This document shows positions 9,903 to 21,036 of a stretch of 64,000 nucleotides of DNA, one piece after another. The position numbers and the translations under genes are program-made. Source of the DNA: an uncultured Shewanella sp. (GTDB taxonomy: Bacteria > Pseudomonadota > Gammaproteobacteria > Enterobacterales > Shewanellaceae). Every line of letters starts with the position of its first letter. Within the stretch, counting starts at the first letter, position 1. The DNA lies in NCBI RefSeq assembly GCF_947497935.1, contig NZ_CANMIO010000006.1, positions 232,941 to 296,940 on the forward strand, read 5' to 3'. Under the pieces are notes generated by a model, which ran no database searches, was not told the origin of the DNA, and was given only the letters and a program-made list of their open reading frames with translations.

Positions 9903-11109
9903 ACTGAGTTTGAAGCGTGTATATCAGGTTTACGGTATATGTTTTTTAGCGATTACTTTAATCATTAATAGTCTTATTCCCCTGTGTATGATGTGTACGG
10001 GAATGATAAGCATGCATGAAATCACCATGAGAAATGCAGCTCAGGCAGCTGAAGCTTATGCCAGTGCAAACCAAGATGTTATTGAAACCCAGAACATCAC
10101 GGTTTACACCCGTTGGGATGCGGTGCCGAATCATGTTAGGGCGATTAATGAAGGTTTACCTCCCCAGCAGGCGCTTGATGTTAAACATCAGCACTCAGAT
10201 GGAGAATTTATCGATGGTTTGATGCTTTACTCGACTCAAGAGGGGCAGGACTATTATGTTTGGTTGCATTATAACGCCACTCACGCATTAGAATTTGCTC
10301 CGAAGAATATGGCTGCGATTCTTTTATTAGTCATCATGACATTTTCGGTGAATGCGACTCTTGCCTGGTATCTACAGCGTCGGGTGATATTACCGGTTCA
10401 CCAGATCAGCAGGGCCATTAAGCAACATGACTGGCAAGGTATGCAAGAGCTTAAGTTTCCGCAGCAATGTTACGCTGAGCTGCAATCGATTGTGGATGCG
10501 CTAGATAGCTCGATTAAACAGCTTAAAGAAGCGCAGCAAAGAGAGTTATCTTTTCTACGCTTTGCCAGCCATGAACTAAGAACACCGATTGCAATATGTC
10601 AGTCATCATTTGAAATTTTATCGCTGCAACAAGGAGAGCTTAAAGGGCCAACCTTACATGCTAGTCAAGCGACAACTCAGATGAAGTCAATTACAGAGAC
10701 CCTGCTTTGGTTAATGAGTCCAGACTGTAGTCCAATGAATTGCTGTGATGTGAAGTTGTCACATCTACTGGCGAGCATAGTGGATGATCAAAAGTATGCT
10801 CAGGGCAGTGATATTAATGTTGATTTGATCTGCGATGAAACCGAGCTTTACGTGCTTAAAGAGCCTCTGATGATTGTGTTGAACAACTTGATCCGAAACA
10901 GTTTAGAGCACGGTGCTAAAGGGGTTGTCATAGAGCAAGCTGGTAATCGAATTGATATTGTTAATCCCTTATCAAAACATAATAGCAGTGGCTTTGGCCT
11001 AGGTTTGATGTTGGTTGAAAGGCTAACTAAGCAGCTCAATTGGGATTACTCAACAGTAAATGATGATAACTCTTTTAGGGCTACAATCATTATCCACTCA
11101 AGTGAATAG
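9892..11109 (+). CDS. Sensor histidine kinase
   Basis: Membrane kinase paired with the preceding response regulator. One transmembrane segment is near the N terminus (GICFLAITLIINSLIPLCMM) and a second is near residues 140-160 (AAILLLVIMTFSVNATLAW), enclosing a periplasmic loop of about 100 residues that may bind a ligand. A HAMP-like linker, the H-box FASHELRTPI (His227), the N-box NNLIRNSLEHG and the G-box SGFGLGLMLVERL follow. The start was taken as ATG 9892; in-frame GTG and TTG codons lie just upstream. The cytoplasmic core is intact. The signal is unknown; the downstream lyase and reductase suggest histidine, urocanate or redox state, which is inference. Confidence 0.92.
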   Translation: MKPKLSLKRVYQVYGICFLAITLIINSLIPLCMMCTGMISMHEITMRNAAQAAEAYASANQDVIETQNITVYTRWDAVPNHVRAINEGLPPQQALDVKHQHSDGEFIDGLMLYSTQEGQDYYVWLHYNATHALEFAPKNMAAILLLVIMTFSVNATLAWYLQRRVILPVHQISRAIKQHDWQGMQELKFPQQCYAELQSIVDALDSSIKQLKEAQQRELSFLRFASHELRTPIAICQSSFEILSLQQGELKGPTLHASQATTQMKSITETLLWLMSPDCSPMNCCDVKLSHLLASIVDDQKYAQGSDINVDLICDETELYVLKEPLMIVLNNLIRNSLEHGAKGVVIEQAGNRIDIVNPLSKHNSSGFGLGLMLVERLTKQLNWDYSTVNDDNSFRATIIIHSSE

Positions 11110-11401
11110 AGCCGATGGATAGCTAATATTGTGATCACGCTAAATATTGTGGTCGTTATTTGATATTCGTCAGACTTACAGTGTTTAGTGTGGTTTAGAT
11201 ATTTGAAGTAGTGATTGGTTTTATTCTTTTTGTGATGTAGGTCTTATTACAAGGTGGAGGGAGTGATAAGCCAAAATTAATTGTATTGTGCATTAAATCT
11301 GTGCTTATTTGCTCTATTTGGTTCGTTTATTGAACTTAATTCTGATTATTTATTAAAACTACTGTTCATTACCACACTGTTTTGGAACAGCGAAAAATTA
11401 T

Positions 11402-11417
11402 AGTGAGCAACATCACT
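11402..11417 (+). promoter_or_regulatory. CRP-like binding site upstream of the lyase gene
   Basis: GTGA-N6-TCAC (spacer GCAACA) matches the core of the CRP consensus TGTGA-N6-TCACA, about 120 bp before the lyase start. CRP is the known main activator of anaerobic respiration genes in Shewanella, which fits the downstream reductase. The rest of the 427 bp gap (11110-11536) is AT-rich and contains no gene. Confidence 0.5.
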
Positions 11418-11503
11418 TCATAATATTTGTTATAGGTTAATCTTTGTTTAAGTTTTAAATAAAACTTTTCGTCATTGTTCTAACTCAAATTTTATGTGGG
11501 CTA

Positions 11504-11516
11504 GTGTGCATCACAC
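11504..11516 (+). promoter_or_regulatory. Short palindrome just upstream of the lyase RBS
   Basis: GTGTG-CAT-CACAC is a perfect 5 bp inverted repeat located 20 bp before the lyase start codon. It is in operator position; the binding protein is unknown. Confidence 0.3.
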
Positions 11517-11536
11517 AGTTATATAAAGGAATGGAA

Positions 11537-13213
11537 ATGATTATTAAACATAAGTTGAAACTAAGTTCTTTGGCTATTGCCTTAAGCTGTGCAGTTGCTC
11601 CTATGGCTTCATTTAGCGCTATGGCTGAAACGATTAGCCTAACAGGTAAAGATCTCACTATTGAGCAATTGCTTAAAGTTCAGAGTGGTGAAGCCAATGT
11701 GACTGTTAGCAAAAAAGGCAAGCAGAACATCCAAGACAGTTTCGATCTATTAATGGATTCAGCTCGTCAAGGCACTCCTGTTTATGGTCTAACCGTTGGT
11801 GTGGGTAAGAACAAGGATACTGAAGTTTTTGGTAAAGACGGAAAGATGTCAGATGAAGCGGTAAAACTGTCTGAAGATTTCAACCGTGACATGTTATTCA
11901 CTCACGCCGCAGCATCTGGTGAGCCAATTGACCAAGCTGTTGTGCGTATGGCGATGACAATCCGTCTAAACCAGATCGCGACAGGCCATGTAGGCGTGCA
12001 ACCAGACGTAGCTCGCTTGTACGAGCAGTTCGTGAATAAGAACATTATTCCTGTGGTGCCATCTGATGGTTCGGTAGGTCTTTCTGACATTCTATTGGCT
12101 TCGCACATTGGTGCTGCGATGATGGGTGAGCATGAGGTGTTCTACAAAGGCGAGCGTATGCCTGCTGCTAAGGCGTTGAAAGCTGCTGGTGTTGAGCCTT
12201 TAGTACCTTTCGGCAAGGATGGGTTATCTATTCTTTCTAACAACGCGCTGTCAACTGCACAGTTAGTCCATGCTATGGGGCAAGCAGAGCAGTTAATCGA
12301 ATTCTCGCCAAAGTTGATTGCAGCGGGCCTTGAGTCTATTAATGGTAACATCAGCCCAATTCTGCCTCATACGCTAGATGCTCGTCCTATGCCGCACGTA
12401 CAGGACGTAGGTAATGACATTCTTAAAAATCTTGAAGGCGGTTATTTATTTGAGCGTGATGAAAAGCGTCCTCTACAAGATAGCTTATCATTCCGTGGAG
12501 CGCATTGGCCTGTAGCTAATGCTATTAGCCAGTACAACAGTCTTGAAGAGTTGGTACATATTCAGATCAACAGCTCTGACGATAATCCAACGGTATACTT
12601 GAATGCTAAGCACTCACGTTTCAACAAGTACCCTCAAGTTGAGCAGTACTTCACTGATGGCAAGGTATCTGGCGCAATTAACTCGTCAGCTAACTTCGAC
12701 ACAATTCAGTTAGCGACAACAACTGAAGCCTTCAGCATTGCTATGGCTCAGCTAGGTAAGTATTCATCTAATCGTCAAATTAAGATGATTGACCCATATT
12801 TCACCGGTCTACCACGTGCACTTGTAAACCCAGATGATACAAACGGTCAGAGTTTCTATACGCTACAAAATGGCTTCACTGCGCTGTTTGTTGATATTGC
12901 TCATGCGTCTAACCCGGTGTCTTTCTATGGTCAGGCTAACCAAGGTGGTATCGAAGATAACTTTAGTAACTTCCACCAGGCTTCTAAGAATCTAACCACA
13001 GTTGTTGATGGCGTTTCTTACATCTACGCATTTGAGTTAATGACCTATGGTCAAGCGTTAGATCTTCAAAAGAAAGTTCATGACCGTGATTTGTCTGATG
13101 CGAACAAGACTTTATTAAAAGACCTACGTAAAACCGTTAAATTCTATGCCGATGATACCCGTACTTTCACTGTAGATATCGAAGCATCACAAAAGTTCTT
13201 AATGAAGTATTAA
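11537..13213 (+). CDS. Secreted HAL/PAL-family ammonia-lyase homologue with altered MIO triad
   Basis: Member of the aromatic amino acid lyase family (histidine/phenylalanine ammonia-lyase fold), 558 aa. The start is ATG 11537 because AAGGA sits 6 nt upstream. A signal peptide (residues 1-30, ending SAMA) predicts a periplasmic location; ordinary HutH is cytosolic. Family landmarks are YGLTVGVG (Tyr83), FTHAAASGEP, GSVG (178-181), KDGLSILSNNALSTAQ, LQDSLSFR (Arg320) and NSSDDNPTV. Where lyases carry Ala-Ser-Gly to form the MIO electrophile, this protein reads Leu182-Ser183-Asp184. The residues matching HAL Asn195 and Tyr280 also differ (Ser234, Leu317). The urdA-like gene follows, so the expected product would be urocanate, but activity is uncertain. 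Confidence 0.8.
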   Translation: MIIKHKLKLSSLAIALSCAVAPMASFSAMAETISLTGKDLTIEQLLKVQSGEANVTVSKKGKQNIQDSFDLLMDSARQGTPVYGLTVGVGKNKDTEVFGKDGKMSDEAVKLSEDFNRDMLFTHAAASGEPIDQAVVRMAMTIRLNQIATGHVGVQPDVARLYEQFVNKNIIPVVPSDGSVGLSDILLASHIGAAMMGEHEVFYKGERMPAAKALKAAGVEPLVPFGKDGLSILSNNALSTAQLVHAMGQAEQLIEFSPKLIAAGLESINGNISPILPHTLDARPMPHVQDVGNDILKNLEGGYLFERDEKRPLQDSLSFRGAHWPVANAISQYNSLEELVHIQINSSDDNPTVYLNAKHSRFNKYPQVEQYFTDGKVSGAINSSANFDTIQLATTTEAFSIAMAQLGKYSSNRQIKMIDPYFTGLPRALVNPDDTNGQSFYTLQNGFTALFVDIAHASNPVSFYGQANQGGIEDNFSNFHQASKNLTTVVDGVSYIYAFELMTYGQALDLQKKVHDRDLSDANKTLLKDLRKTVKFYADDTRTFTVDIEASQKFLMKY

Positions 13214-13299
13214 AAACAAATAAATTATTTACGAAAATTAATAGTTATTTATAAAGTTAAAAATACTAGGCAGTAAATAATTAAATAATAGGCCTTAAT

Positions 13300-13331
13300 A
13301 AATGACATCAAGCTTTAGTTTGATGTCATTT
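13300..13331. terminator. Hairpin between the lyase and reductase genes
   Basis: A 12 bp perfect stem (AAATGACATCAA/TTGATGTCATTT) with an 8 nt loop lies 87 bp after the lyase stop and about 70 bp before the reductase. No T run follows, so it may be a partial terminator or an RNA-stability element rather than a strong stop. Confidence 0.5.
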
Positions 13332-13376
13332 ACCCATGAAAATTTTTAGTGAAACCGTAATTAACTGTTCTGTTGA

Positions 13377-15164
<1,788 letters not shown>

Positions 15165-15198
15165 TTGTTGTTTAGATAGAAGTAAGCGGTAACTAGCC

Positions 15199-15228
15199 AG
15201 CCGATCACCTATGTGGTCGGCTTTTTTA
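15199..15228 (+). terminator. Terminator after urdA
   Basis: A 10 bp stem (AGCCGATCAC/GTGGTCGGCT, one G-U pair) with a CTAT loop is followed by six T residues, 35 bp after the reductase stop. It ends the lyase-reductase unit. Confidence 0.9.
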
Positions 15229-15397
15229 TTTGTTCTAGACTGTGCATCTGAAAATGAAAGGCTCTGCTTCACTCATTATCGGCGTCACAAATTGATAAAA
15301 TCTGACGTTTTTCTGCCAAATCTAATAGTAGTTATTTGTTTGCTTTGCCCTAATCTCACGAGCACCCAATATAGGGGATAATATAAAAAGAGATTAA

Positions 15398-17335
15398 ATG
15401 ATGAACAAATTACCTCTGGCTGCATTGCTAGCAGCCATGTTACTAGGGGGCTGTGGTAGCGATAGTGAAACTGTTTCTCCCTCTTTACCAGAACCTGAAC
15501 AGCCTAAGCCTGACTTTCTTACCGTCGATGTTAAGCCCAATGCAAAATTTGAAGGCGAGGTTACTGTCTACTTGGGGCGGTACGATGATCGCTTGAAGGA
15601 TTGGTTGCAGGCAAATCCAGAGTTGGATCTCAATGGTGATGGTCATGTGGATGAGCGAGATGCGCACCTGCATAAGACTCCAGAACATCCTAATGGAGTC
15701 TTTAACGAGCCTGAAACTTACTACACCTTAAATGCCGCAGACATTGCTAAGGTCTTATCCACCAACCCCGACGGTTTGGGAGCTGGCAGCGCCCGTGATG
15801 ATATTTTTGTCGATGGTCATTACTCTGTCTTCGATTTGCTACGTTACTTAGTATATACCCGCAAAGATTTACGTTTTGACTCTGTAACCCTCCCTCTGGA
15901 GACTGGCCGTGATACGCACGAGTTTGTGCTCTCTTGGGATCGCAACAAAGATGGTATCTTTGATGAGCTAGATGGCAATGTATATAGTAATTTTCAGACT
16001 CCAGATTGGCATGCCAGAATCAAGTCAAACGGCGGCGTAGAAAAAAAGCTTAATGGCACGCTAGATGGTAAAGGCCCGCAAGGCGAAGGCCATTATGAAC
16101 GTTTAGATCAGTTTGTGTTGCAACCTGGAATGTCGGTACGCTTCCAACCCTTTTCTCCGGAGATGACCCAAAGAAGGCAATGGGTACAAGACAGAGAAAT
16201 GGCGCGTCTAGCACAAAATGGCGGTAAGGTGATCGTACCTAAGTTGATGATCAACAAGCCCGATCCTGCCAACATTGATGATAGAAGCAAAGATACACCA
16301 ATGGTAATTGAAAACCTGGAGGTGACTGCACACAACATGCGACCAGATATTTTTAAGCCTGGTGTCATTACTAAGATGGATGTCTTTTTATCGGCTAGGC
16401 AGCGTGGCGTAGAGACTAAATTCAACTACTGGCCAACATTGTCTACTGGTGCCAAGGTCGATCATTTTGCTCTATTCAGTGTCGATGGTATCGACTCTCA
16501 GGTGGGTAAAGGCTGGACAACAGTATATGGCGAAATGGCGGTAATGAATGACTTTAAGCCTAATGCACAGTGTAACTTTGGCCGACCAGAAAGCGGTGGC
16601 ATGGAGCTAGAGGTAGATAGCGAACACTGTCGTTTGGATTGGAACTCGAACTTCGGCGGCAACGTTATTCATGTCATGAGTGATGTTTGGGTTATGAACC
16701 AGCCTGTTGAATTTGTGATGACAGGATACCTAAGTCATTACCCACTGTGGGGAATGGAAGAGTTTAATGGCCAAGAATCTAAAGAGCGTGACTTTAGTGA
16801 GTCTCGTGATGGTTCTGATATTGCCTATTTACAGGTATTTGATCTTCCATCAGAGAATGATAAGGATGCTCCAGTTTTGACCAAGGCTCACTTTGGTTGG
16901 AAAATAGCCGACTGTACCGAGTGCCACAACGAGAGCAAAGAGCCACTAGGACATGGTGGCCATAGCTGGCCAATCAATAATACCGATGGTTTCTCTACCA
17001 TGCAGCCGTATTACTGTGCGACCTGCCATGGAAGTAATGGTGCGCCATTTGGACATAAGGAAACCGCCCGCTGTTTCTGGTGCCACACCGGAGAATCTAA
17101 CACGCCAAAACATCATGGCGATGCTTCTACTAAGAAGTTGTATCGCAAGGATGCCTTGCTGAGTAATGATAAAATCTATAATCACCCAGATCTGTTGAAT
17201 GTTCTACCCCGAGATAAGTGGGGGAATTACGAGGTGTACGATAACATTTGGCATTCAAAAAACTCCGATTGGAACATGAGTGACGTGTTCCCAGATCCAT
17301 ACTCTTGTATGACCTGTCATCCAGATAAATCGTGA
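15398..17335 (+). CDS. Tetraheme c-type cytochrome lipoprotein with EF-hand-like loops
   Basis: The signal has lipobox LLGGC (Cys19), predicting a lipoprotein. About 500 residues without haem motifs come first. They hold two DxNxDG calcium-type loops (DLNGDGHVDERD at 77-88; DRNKDGIFDELD near 181-192). Four CXXCH sites then cluster at the C terminus: CTECH near 506, CATCH near 540, CFWCH near 558 and CMTCH near 637. It is therefore an exported tetraheme electron carrier with a large unrecognised N-terminal module. It sits between urdA and a decaheme gene, and electron transfer with one of them is plausible but inferred. I do not recognise a named family. Confidence 0.8.
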   Translation: MMNKLPLAALLAAMLLGGCGSDSETVSPSLPEPEQPKPDFLTVDVKPNAKFEGEVTVYLGRYDDRLKDWLQANPELDLNGDGHVDERDAHLHKTPEHPNGVFNEPETYYTLNAADIAKVLSTNPDGLGAGSARDDIFVDGHYSVFDLLRYLVYTRKDLRFDSVTLPLETGRDTHEFVLSWDRNKDGIFDELDGNVYSNFQTPDWHARIKSNGGVEKKLNGTLDGKGPQGEGHYERLDQFVLQPGMSVRFQPFSPEMTQRRQWVQDREMARLAQNGGKVIVPKLMINKPDPANIDDRSKDTPMVIENLEVTAHNMRPDIFKPGVITKMDVFLSARQRGVETKFNYWPTLSTGAKVDHFALFSVDGIDSQVGKGWTTVYGEMAVMNDFKPNAQCNFGRPESGGMELEVDSEHCRLDWNSNFGGNVIHVMSDVWVMNQPVEFVMTGYLSHYPLWGMEEFNGQESKERDFSESRDGSDIAYLQVFDLPSENDKDAPVLTKAHFGWKIADCTECHNESKEPLGHGGHSWPINNTDGFSTMQPYYCATCHGSNGAPFGHKETARCFWCHTGESNTPKHHGDASTKKLYRKDALLSNDKIYNHPDLLNVLPRDKWGNYEVYDNIWHSKNSDWNMSDVFPDPYSCMTCHPDKS

Positions 17336-17343
17336 TGAGAGTC

Positions 17344-17369
17344 AATCTGCGGCATATTTGCCGCAGATT
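17344..17369 (+). terminator. Strong hairpin after the tetraheme gene
   Basis: An 11 bp perfect stem (AATCTGCGGCA/TGCCGCAGATT) with a TATT loop starts 8 bp after the stop codon. It lacks a clear T run, so termination strength is uncertain. Confidence 0.6.
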
Positions 17370-17447
17370 ACTGTGATAAATAGCAGTATTCCTCTTAAAA
17401 CTCTGGGGTAGGATGAGGGCAGCTTTTGAACAGTTGATTACACGGCA

Positions 17448-18206
17448 ATGAACACCTATACAACAAGATGCGATACCAACCCTAGAATATTGGAAAGTGT
17501 TAGCCGATTTTTAAGACAATACGGGATCTGTGAGTTTTTTTACGGGATCACCACTAAAGTGATCCCGCCATATAGCCACCAATTTAAAAACCTTAAACGC
17601 CGTATTCCGTCAGATATGATTAAGATAAGGTATGGGGTTTACTCAAGCGAAAGTATGCTAAAGTTCCGTCACTTATATCTACAGTACTTTGCATCTGAGG
17701 ATGCCGCCTATTTCCGTCCTCACCCTATGGGGCTGAGCATCTGGGCCGATCCCGACTTTAGTGGACCAAAAGGGCAGCGATTTGCAAATCTGATGGCTGA
17801 ACATAACTTCCGTAGTCGCGGAGTGTGGCATATGCCGACTAGCTATCATCCTGACTGGCTGGGAGCATTTGTTTTTTTCTCCGATCTGCCTAGGGAAGAG
17901 CTACTGGCCAGATTACAGCCACATGAAGAAGAAATTGAAGCCCAGTTGATGATGTTTGCCAGTTATTTTAATGAGCATCACATTAGCCAGATCAATCCCA
18001 TTAGTAACTTCAACTGCTTGTCGGAGCGTTCGCTAACAATTTTGAAGCTGACGGCCGAAGGATACTCAAGTGAAGAATTAGCCATTAAGCTGTGCATTAC
18101 AGAAAGTGGTATCAATTATCATCTTGATAGATTGAAAGAGCTGCTCAATGCCAAAAATCGGGTGCAGTTGATCAGCATGGGTTATTCACTTGGGTTATTA
18201 AGCTGA
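17448..18206 (+). CDS. Second LuxR-type regulator (LuxR solo)
   Basis: 252 aa with an N-terminal autoinducer-binding-like region (FFYGITTKVIPPYS, WHMPTSYHPDWLGAFVF) and a C-terminal LuxR helix-turn-helix (LTILKLTAEGYSSEELAIKL, ESGINYHLDRLKELL). No synthase is nearby. It lies between the tetraheme gene and the convergent decaheme gene, so it may control one or both. The architecture resembles the LuxR-type protein at 8.4 kb, which suggests related regulators bracketing the reductase region. Confidence 0.82.
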   Translation: MNTYTTRCDTNPRILESVSRFLRQYGICEFFYGITTKVIPPYSHQFKNLKRRIPSDMIKIRYGVYSSESMLKFRHLYLQYFASEDAAYFRPHPMGLSIWADPDFSGPKGQRFANLMAEHNFRSRGVWHMPTSYHPDWLGAFVFFSDLPREELLARLQPHEEEIEAQLMMFASYFNEHHISQINPISNFNCLSERSLTILKLTAEGYSSEELAIKLCITESGINYHLDRLKELLNAKNRVQLISMGYSLGLLS

Positions 18207-18314
18207 TGTTTACTGCATGGTGAAATCTGTTTAGCTCTATTGTTTGAGCTTATACAGAACACTCTGTGGGGATTTTAGTTGGCGATTCATCGAGCTAGCT
18301 AGGTCAAACGCAAA

Positions 18315-18336
18315 AAAGGCACCTTTCGGTGCCTTT
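18315..18336 (-). terminator. Terminator for the decaheme gene
   Basis: Stem AAAGGCACC/GGTGCCTTT with a TTTC loop. On the minus strand it is followed by a run of T, making it the likely stop for the decaheme transcript. Confidence 0.75.
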
Positions 18337-18361
18337 GACTTTTGCAGGGGATGGAACTTAT

Positions 18362-18397
18362 TGAGGTGCTAGGGACAAAGTAGCACCTCAGGTTTTT
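18362..18397 (+). terminator. Terminator for the second LuxR gene
   Basis: A perfect 10 bp stem (TGAGGTGCTA/TAGCACCTCA) with a 9 nt loop is followed by GGTTTTT on the plus strand. It lies between the convergent LuxR and decaheme genes. Confidence 0.6.
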
Positions 18398-18428
18398 ACA
18401 AGGTGAGGCTAAAAGTTACAAGTTAAAG

Positions 18429-20612
18429 CTATAAGCTAAAACCATGATGCTCCATGACTTTCTCTGGGCTATGACAGGTTGCACAAGCTTCTTTAGCATC
18501 TTTTGCATTACCCACATCATTTACATCAACTATATGGTCTGCATCTTTGTTGGCACCAAAGTAACCCCCGTTACTTCTAATGTGCGACATAGCAGCATCA
18601 GACATGTACTTCTGGTGACAGCTCATACATGCTGCAGCATCAGAAGAGGCGTACCAAGTTTGAACAGTTTCATCGGCAGCAGGGCGTTGTGTGCTAGGTA
18701 TAGCGTGAGCTTGACCCGCATTGCGACCTAACTCGAAGCCATAAGCCAGACCACCCCAGCCTTCGACTGCAGAGTGACAAGTCGTACAATCAGTCTTCAA
18801 GATAGTACCGCTGCCACCGTGACCATTATCATGGCCTTCAGCTTTGTGAGCCTTGTACATAAAGCTAGTCGATTTCAGTAGGTCAGCGCCGTTGTCGGCT
18901 TTGCCATTTCCTTTGAGGCTCTTATCATTGGTATGACAAGCGATACAGTTCACCCCATTTGAATCATGGTAGAACTCTTTGCTGTGACAGCCGTAACAGC
19001 TTGCTGTATCTACAATAGAGCGACGCTCGGCAACCACTGCATCTGCGTCGTTTAGTACGGTACGATAAGCATCGGTCTGTACATAAGCCGGATAAGCATT
19101 ATCAGCATCACATGTGGTGCGAATAGCACTACCTTCCTCAAAACAAACCTTGAGTACAGGTAATACTTCTAAAGAGCGAGAAGCAATATCGCTTGGGAAG
19201 TTCATAGTTACTGCGATACTCACAGTATTATCGGCATTCCAAGTGGCTTTAGTCTCATCTTTTAGGTCGATACGACGCTCACTGTAAGGTGATTGGTTAT
19301 AGTCTGGGTAATCTTTCTCTACATCCCAGCTTACAACCATATAAGGCTTGCTATAGCCTTGCTTATAGACTTCATCTTTAGTGACGAGTTCGCCATTGGC
19401 GTCCATGATCTTAGTTTCAAACTTAATTAGGTTTGCAGAGTCTATGCTCACGTTGCTGACATCAACGCTATAGTTTTCAGCGGCTTCATAAGGTTTCTTA
19501 TGATCGGTATGAACCGCTGCACTGTGACAGTCGGTACAAACAAGATCGGGGTTCTTATCTGAATTATGCTGCACCGGAGAATCGGTGTGACAACCCGTAC
19601 ACGCATTAGCGTTGGCATTAGCCAACCATAGATCTTTGTCGGCAAGCGTTTCATCTTCCACGTGACAAGTTGCACAATCCATAAATGGCTTAGTTGGGAA
19701 GGCGGGGTAATCGAAGGCATGATCGCCGCCATAGCCTGCAATGGTATAAGGCATAGGCACCACATTACCTTCGGCGTCTTTTCCTTCACGGTTTGGTCCC
19801 ATATGGATAGCATGGACCATGTGACCTAGCTCAACCGATACGGCGTTAGGATCTGACACTATGCCGTTATGACACGACTGACAGTTTTCCATATCTAAGC
19901 GGCGGCCACCGTGAGCCTTAAGGCTATCAGGTTGGTGACAGGTGTAGCAGGTCTCAAGTGTGACAAGATCGCGTGTCTCAACACCTTCAGTCGCATTTGT
20001 CGCCGGGATCCAATCGTAATGCGCGTTTTCAGCGAGCTCATGACCCGAGTCATATTCAAACTGCATTTCGATGGCAATTCTTTGCGTGAGTACGGGATCA
20101 AAGATAACACCGGCAGGATCGGTGGCAGTGGTTAGGTTAGTGCTGAAAGTATAAGTATAGGTACCATCTTTATGATCGACTAAGCATTCCGCGCAGTCTT
20201 TAATTTTTTCGAAGCCTTGCTCGAAAGTCGTGCCAGCATCATTGGTGGCATCATTGAGCAGTGAGATCCACTGTTTAAGATCTGAGCCTTCATTAGTTTT
20301 TAGCTGAGCCAAAGAGAAGCGGAAGTCGTGGAATTCATTTTCTGCATTTAAGCCATGCAGGCCCACGCCTTGCTTATTTTCCAGTTCAAAATCGACTGTA
20401 ATGATACCATCGGCATAGCTGGCATTGCTGATACTAGCGATTGCTTCGCTTGCCATATCGATATGTAAGCCTGAGGTGCCGGGATCACCTGGGCCACCCG
20501 GTTGGCCGTCTTCACCATTTTTTCCATCTTCACCATCTGAACAGCCAGAGATTAGAAATGCAGAGCTAATCAATAGGGCTAACGATGTTTTTCTTTTCAT
20601 TATCATCATCAT
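18429..20612 (-). CDS. Decaheme c-type cytochrome, OmcA/MtrC family lipoprotein
   Basis: Predicted outer-membrane, surface-exposed electron conduit. The lipobox LISGC is followed by a Gly-rich collagen-like spacer (GEDGKNGEDGQPGGPGDPG), as in OmcA/MtrC-type proteins. Ten CXXCH motifs occur in two groups of five: CYTCH, CQSCH, CATCH, CTGCH, CTDCH, then CYGCH, CIACH, CTTCH, CMSCH, CATCH. This is the 5+5 haem layout of the family. The start was set at the first ATG after AAGGA; the next ATGs a few codons in are equally possible. No mtrA/mtrB partners are adjacent, so it is an orphan that would need a porin-cytochrome module encoded elsewhere. Confidence 0.93.
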   Translation of the reverse strand: MMMIMKRKTSLALLISSAFLISGCSDGEDGKNGEDGQPGGPGDPGTSGLHIDMASEAIASISNASYADGIITVDFELENKQGVGLHGLNAENEFHDFRFSLAQLKTNEGSDLKQWISLLNDATNDAGTTFEQGFEKIKDCAECLVDHKDGTYTYTFSTNLTTATDPAGVIFDPVLTQRIAIEMQFEYDSGHELAENAHYDWIPATNATEGVETRDLVTLETCYTCHQPDSLKAHGGRRLDMENCQSCHNGIVSDPNAVSVELGHMVHAIHMGPNREGKDAEGNVVPMPYTIAGYGGDHAFDYPAFPTKPFMDCATCHVEDETLADKDLWLANANANACTGCHTDSPVQHNSDKNPDLVCTDCHSAAVHTDHKKPYEAAENYSVDVSNVSIDSANLIKFETKIMDANGELVTKDEVYKQGYSKPYMVVSWDVEKDYPDYNQSPYSERRIDLKDETKATWNADNTVSIAVTMNFPSDIASRSLEVLPVLKVCFEEGSAIRTTCDADNAYPAYVQTDAYRTVLNDADAVVAERRSIVDTASCYGCHSKEFYHDSNGVNCIACHTNDKSLKGNGKADNGADLLKSTSFMYKAHKAEGHDNGHGGSGTILKTDCTTCHSAVEGWGGLAYGFELGRNAGQAHAIPSTQRPAADETVQTWYASSDAAACMSCHQKYMSDAAMSHIRSNGGYFGANKDADHIVDVNDVGNAKDAKEACATCHSPEKVMEHHGFSL

Positions 20613-21036
20613 GCGTTCCTTAAAGGTAACCAATCTTGGTTGATGAAATGTTAGTAATCTTGTTCCTTTTTTGATATGAGGTTGATCACTCTTGTATAAT
20701 GCTTCCTGTTTGGTTTTATATGTCGCTTGAGCTTTGCTTGGTGGGTAATTACTTTGTTTGTTCTGGGGTTTATGGTTTCAAATTCCACCCTTGACCTTGA
20801 AGGTAGATTTATCGGGATGTTTCGCTTATGTGAAAATGTAAAATTCAGATTTTGCAAATCTAAAAAGTTGGTGCATTTTCATGGCTGTAAATATTATGCC
20901 TGAGTCACAAAATTGAGTATTAGCTAATATTAGATTCTCGAAAATTGATGTCGTGTATACCTAAGCTCTGAAGATTGGTCTAGATTATCTACTAAATGAT
21001 TTGAAAGTTTAATCTAAGAGTTTGATTTGAGGGTGA
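20613..21036. other. Divergent intergenic region, decaheme and LysR promoters
   Basis: This 424 bp gap separates the minus-strand decaheme gene from the plus-strand LysR gene. It is AT-rich and holds no convincing gene. Regulation of the decaheme gene by the divergent LysR proteins is a reasonable expectation from the layout, but no operator could be identified by eye. Confidence 0.5.

Noticed and set aside
20651..20857. 68-codon minus-strand frame upstream of the decaheme gene
   Set aside because: Low-complexity AT-rich sequence in the promoter region with no RBS.
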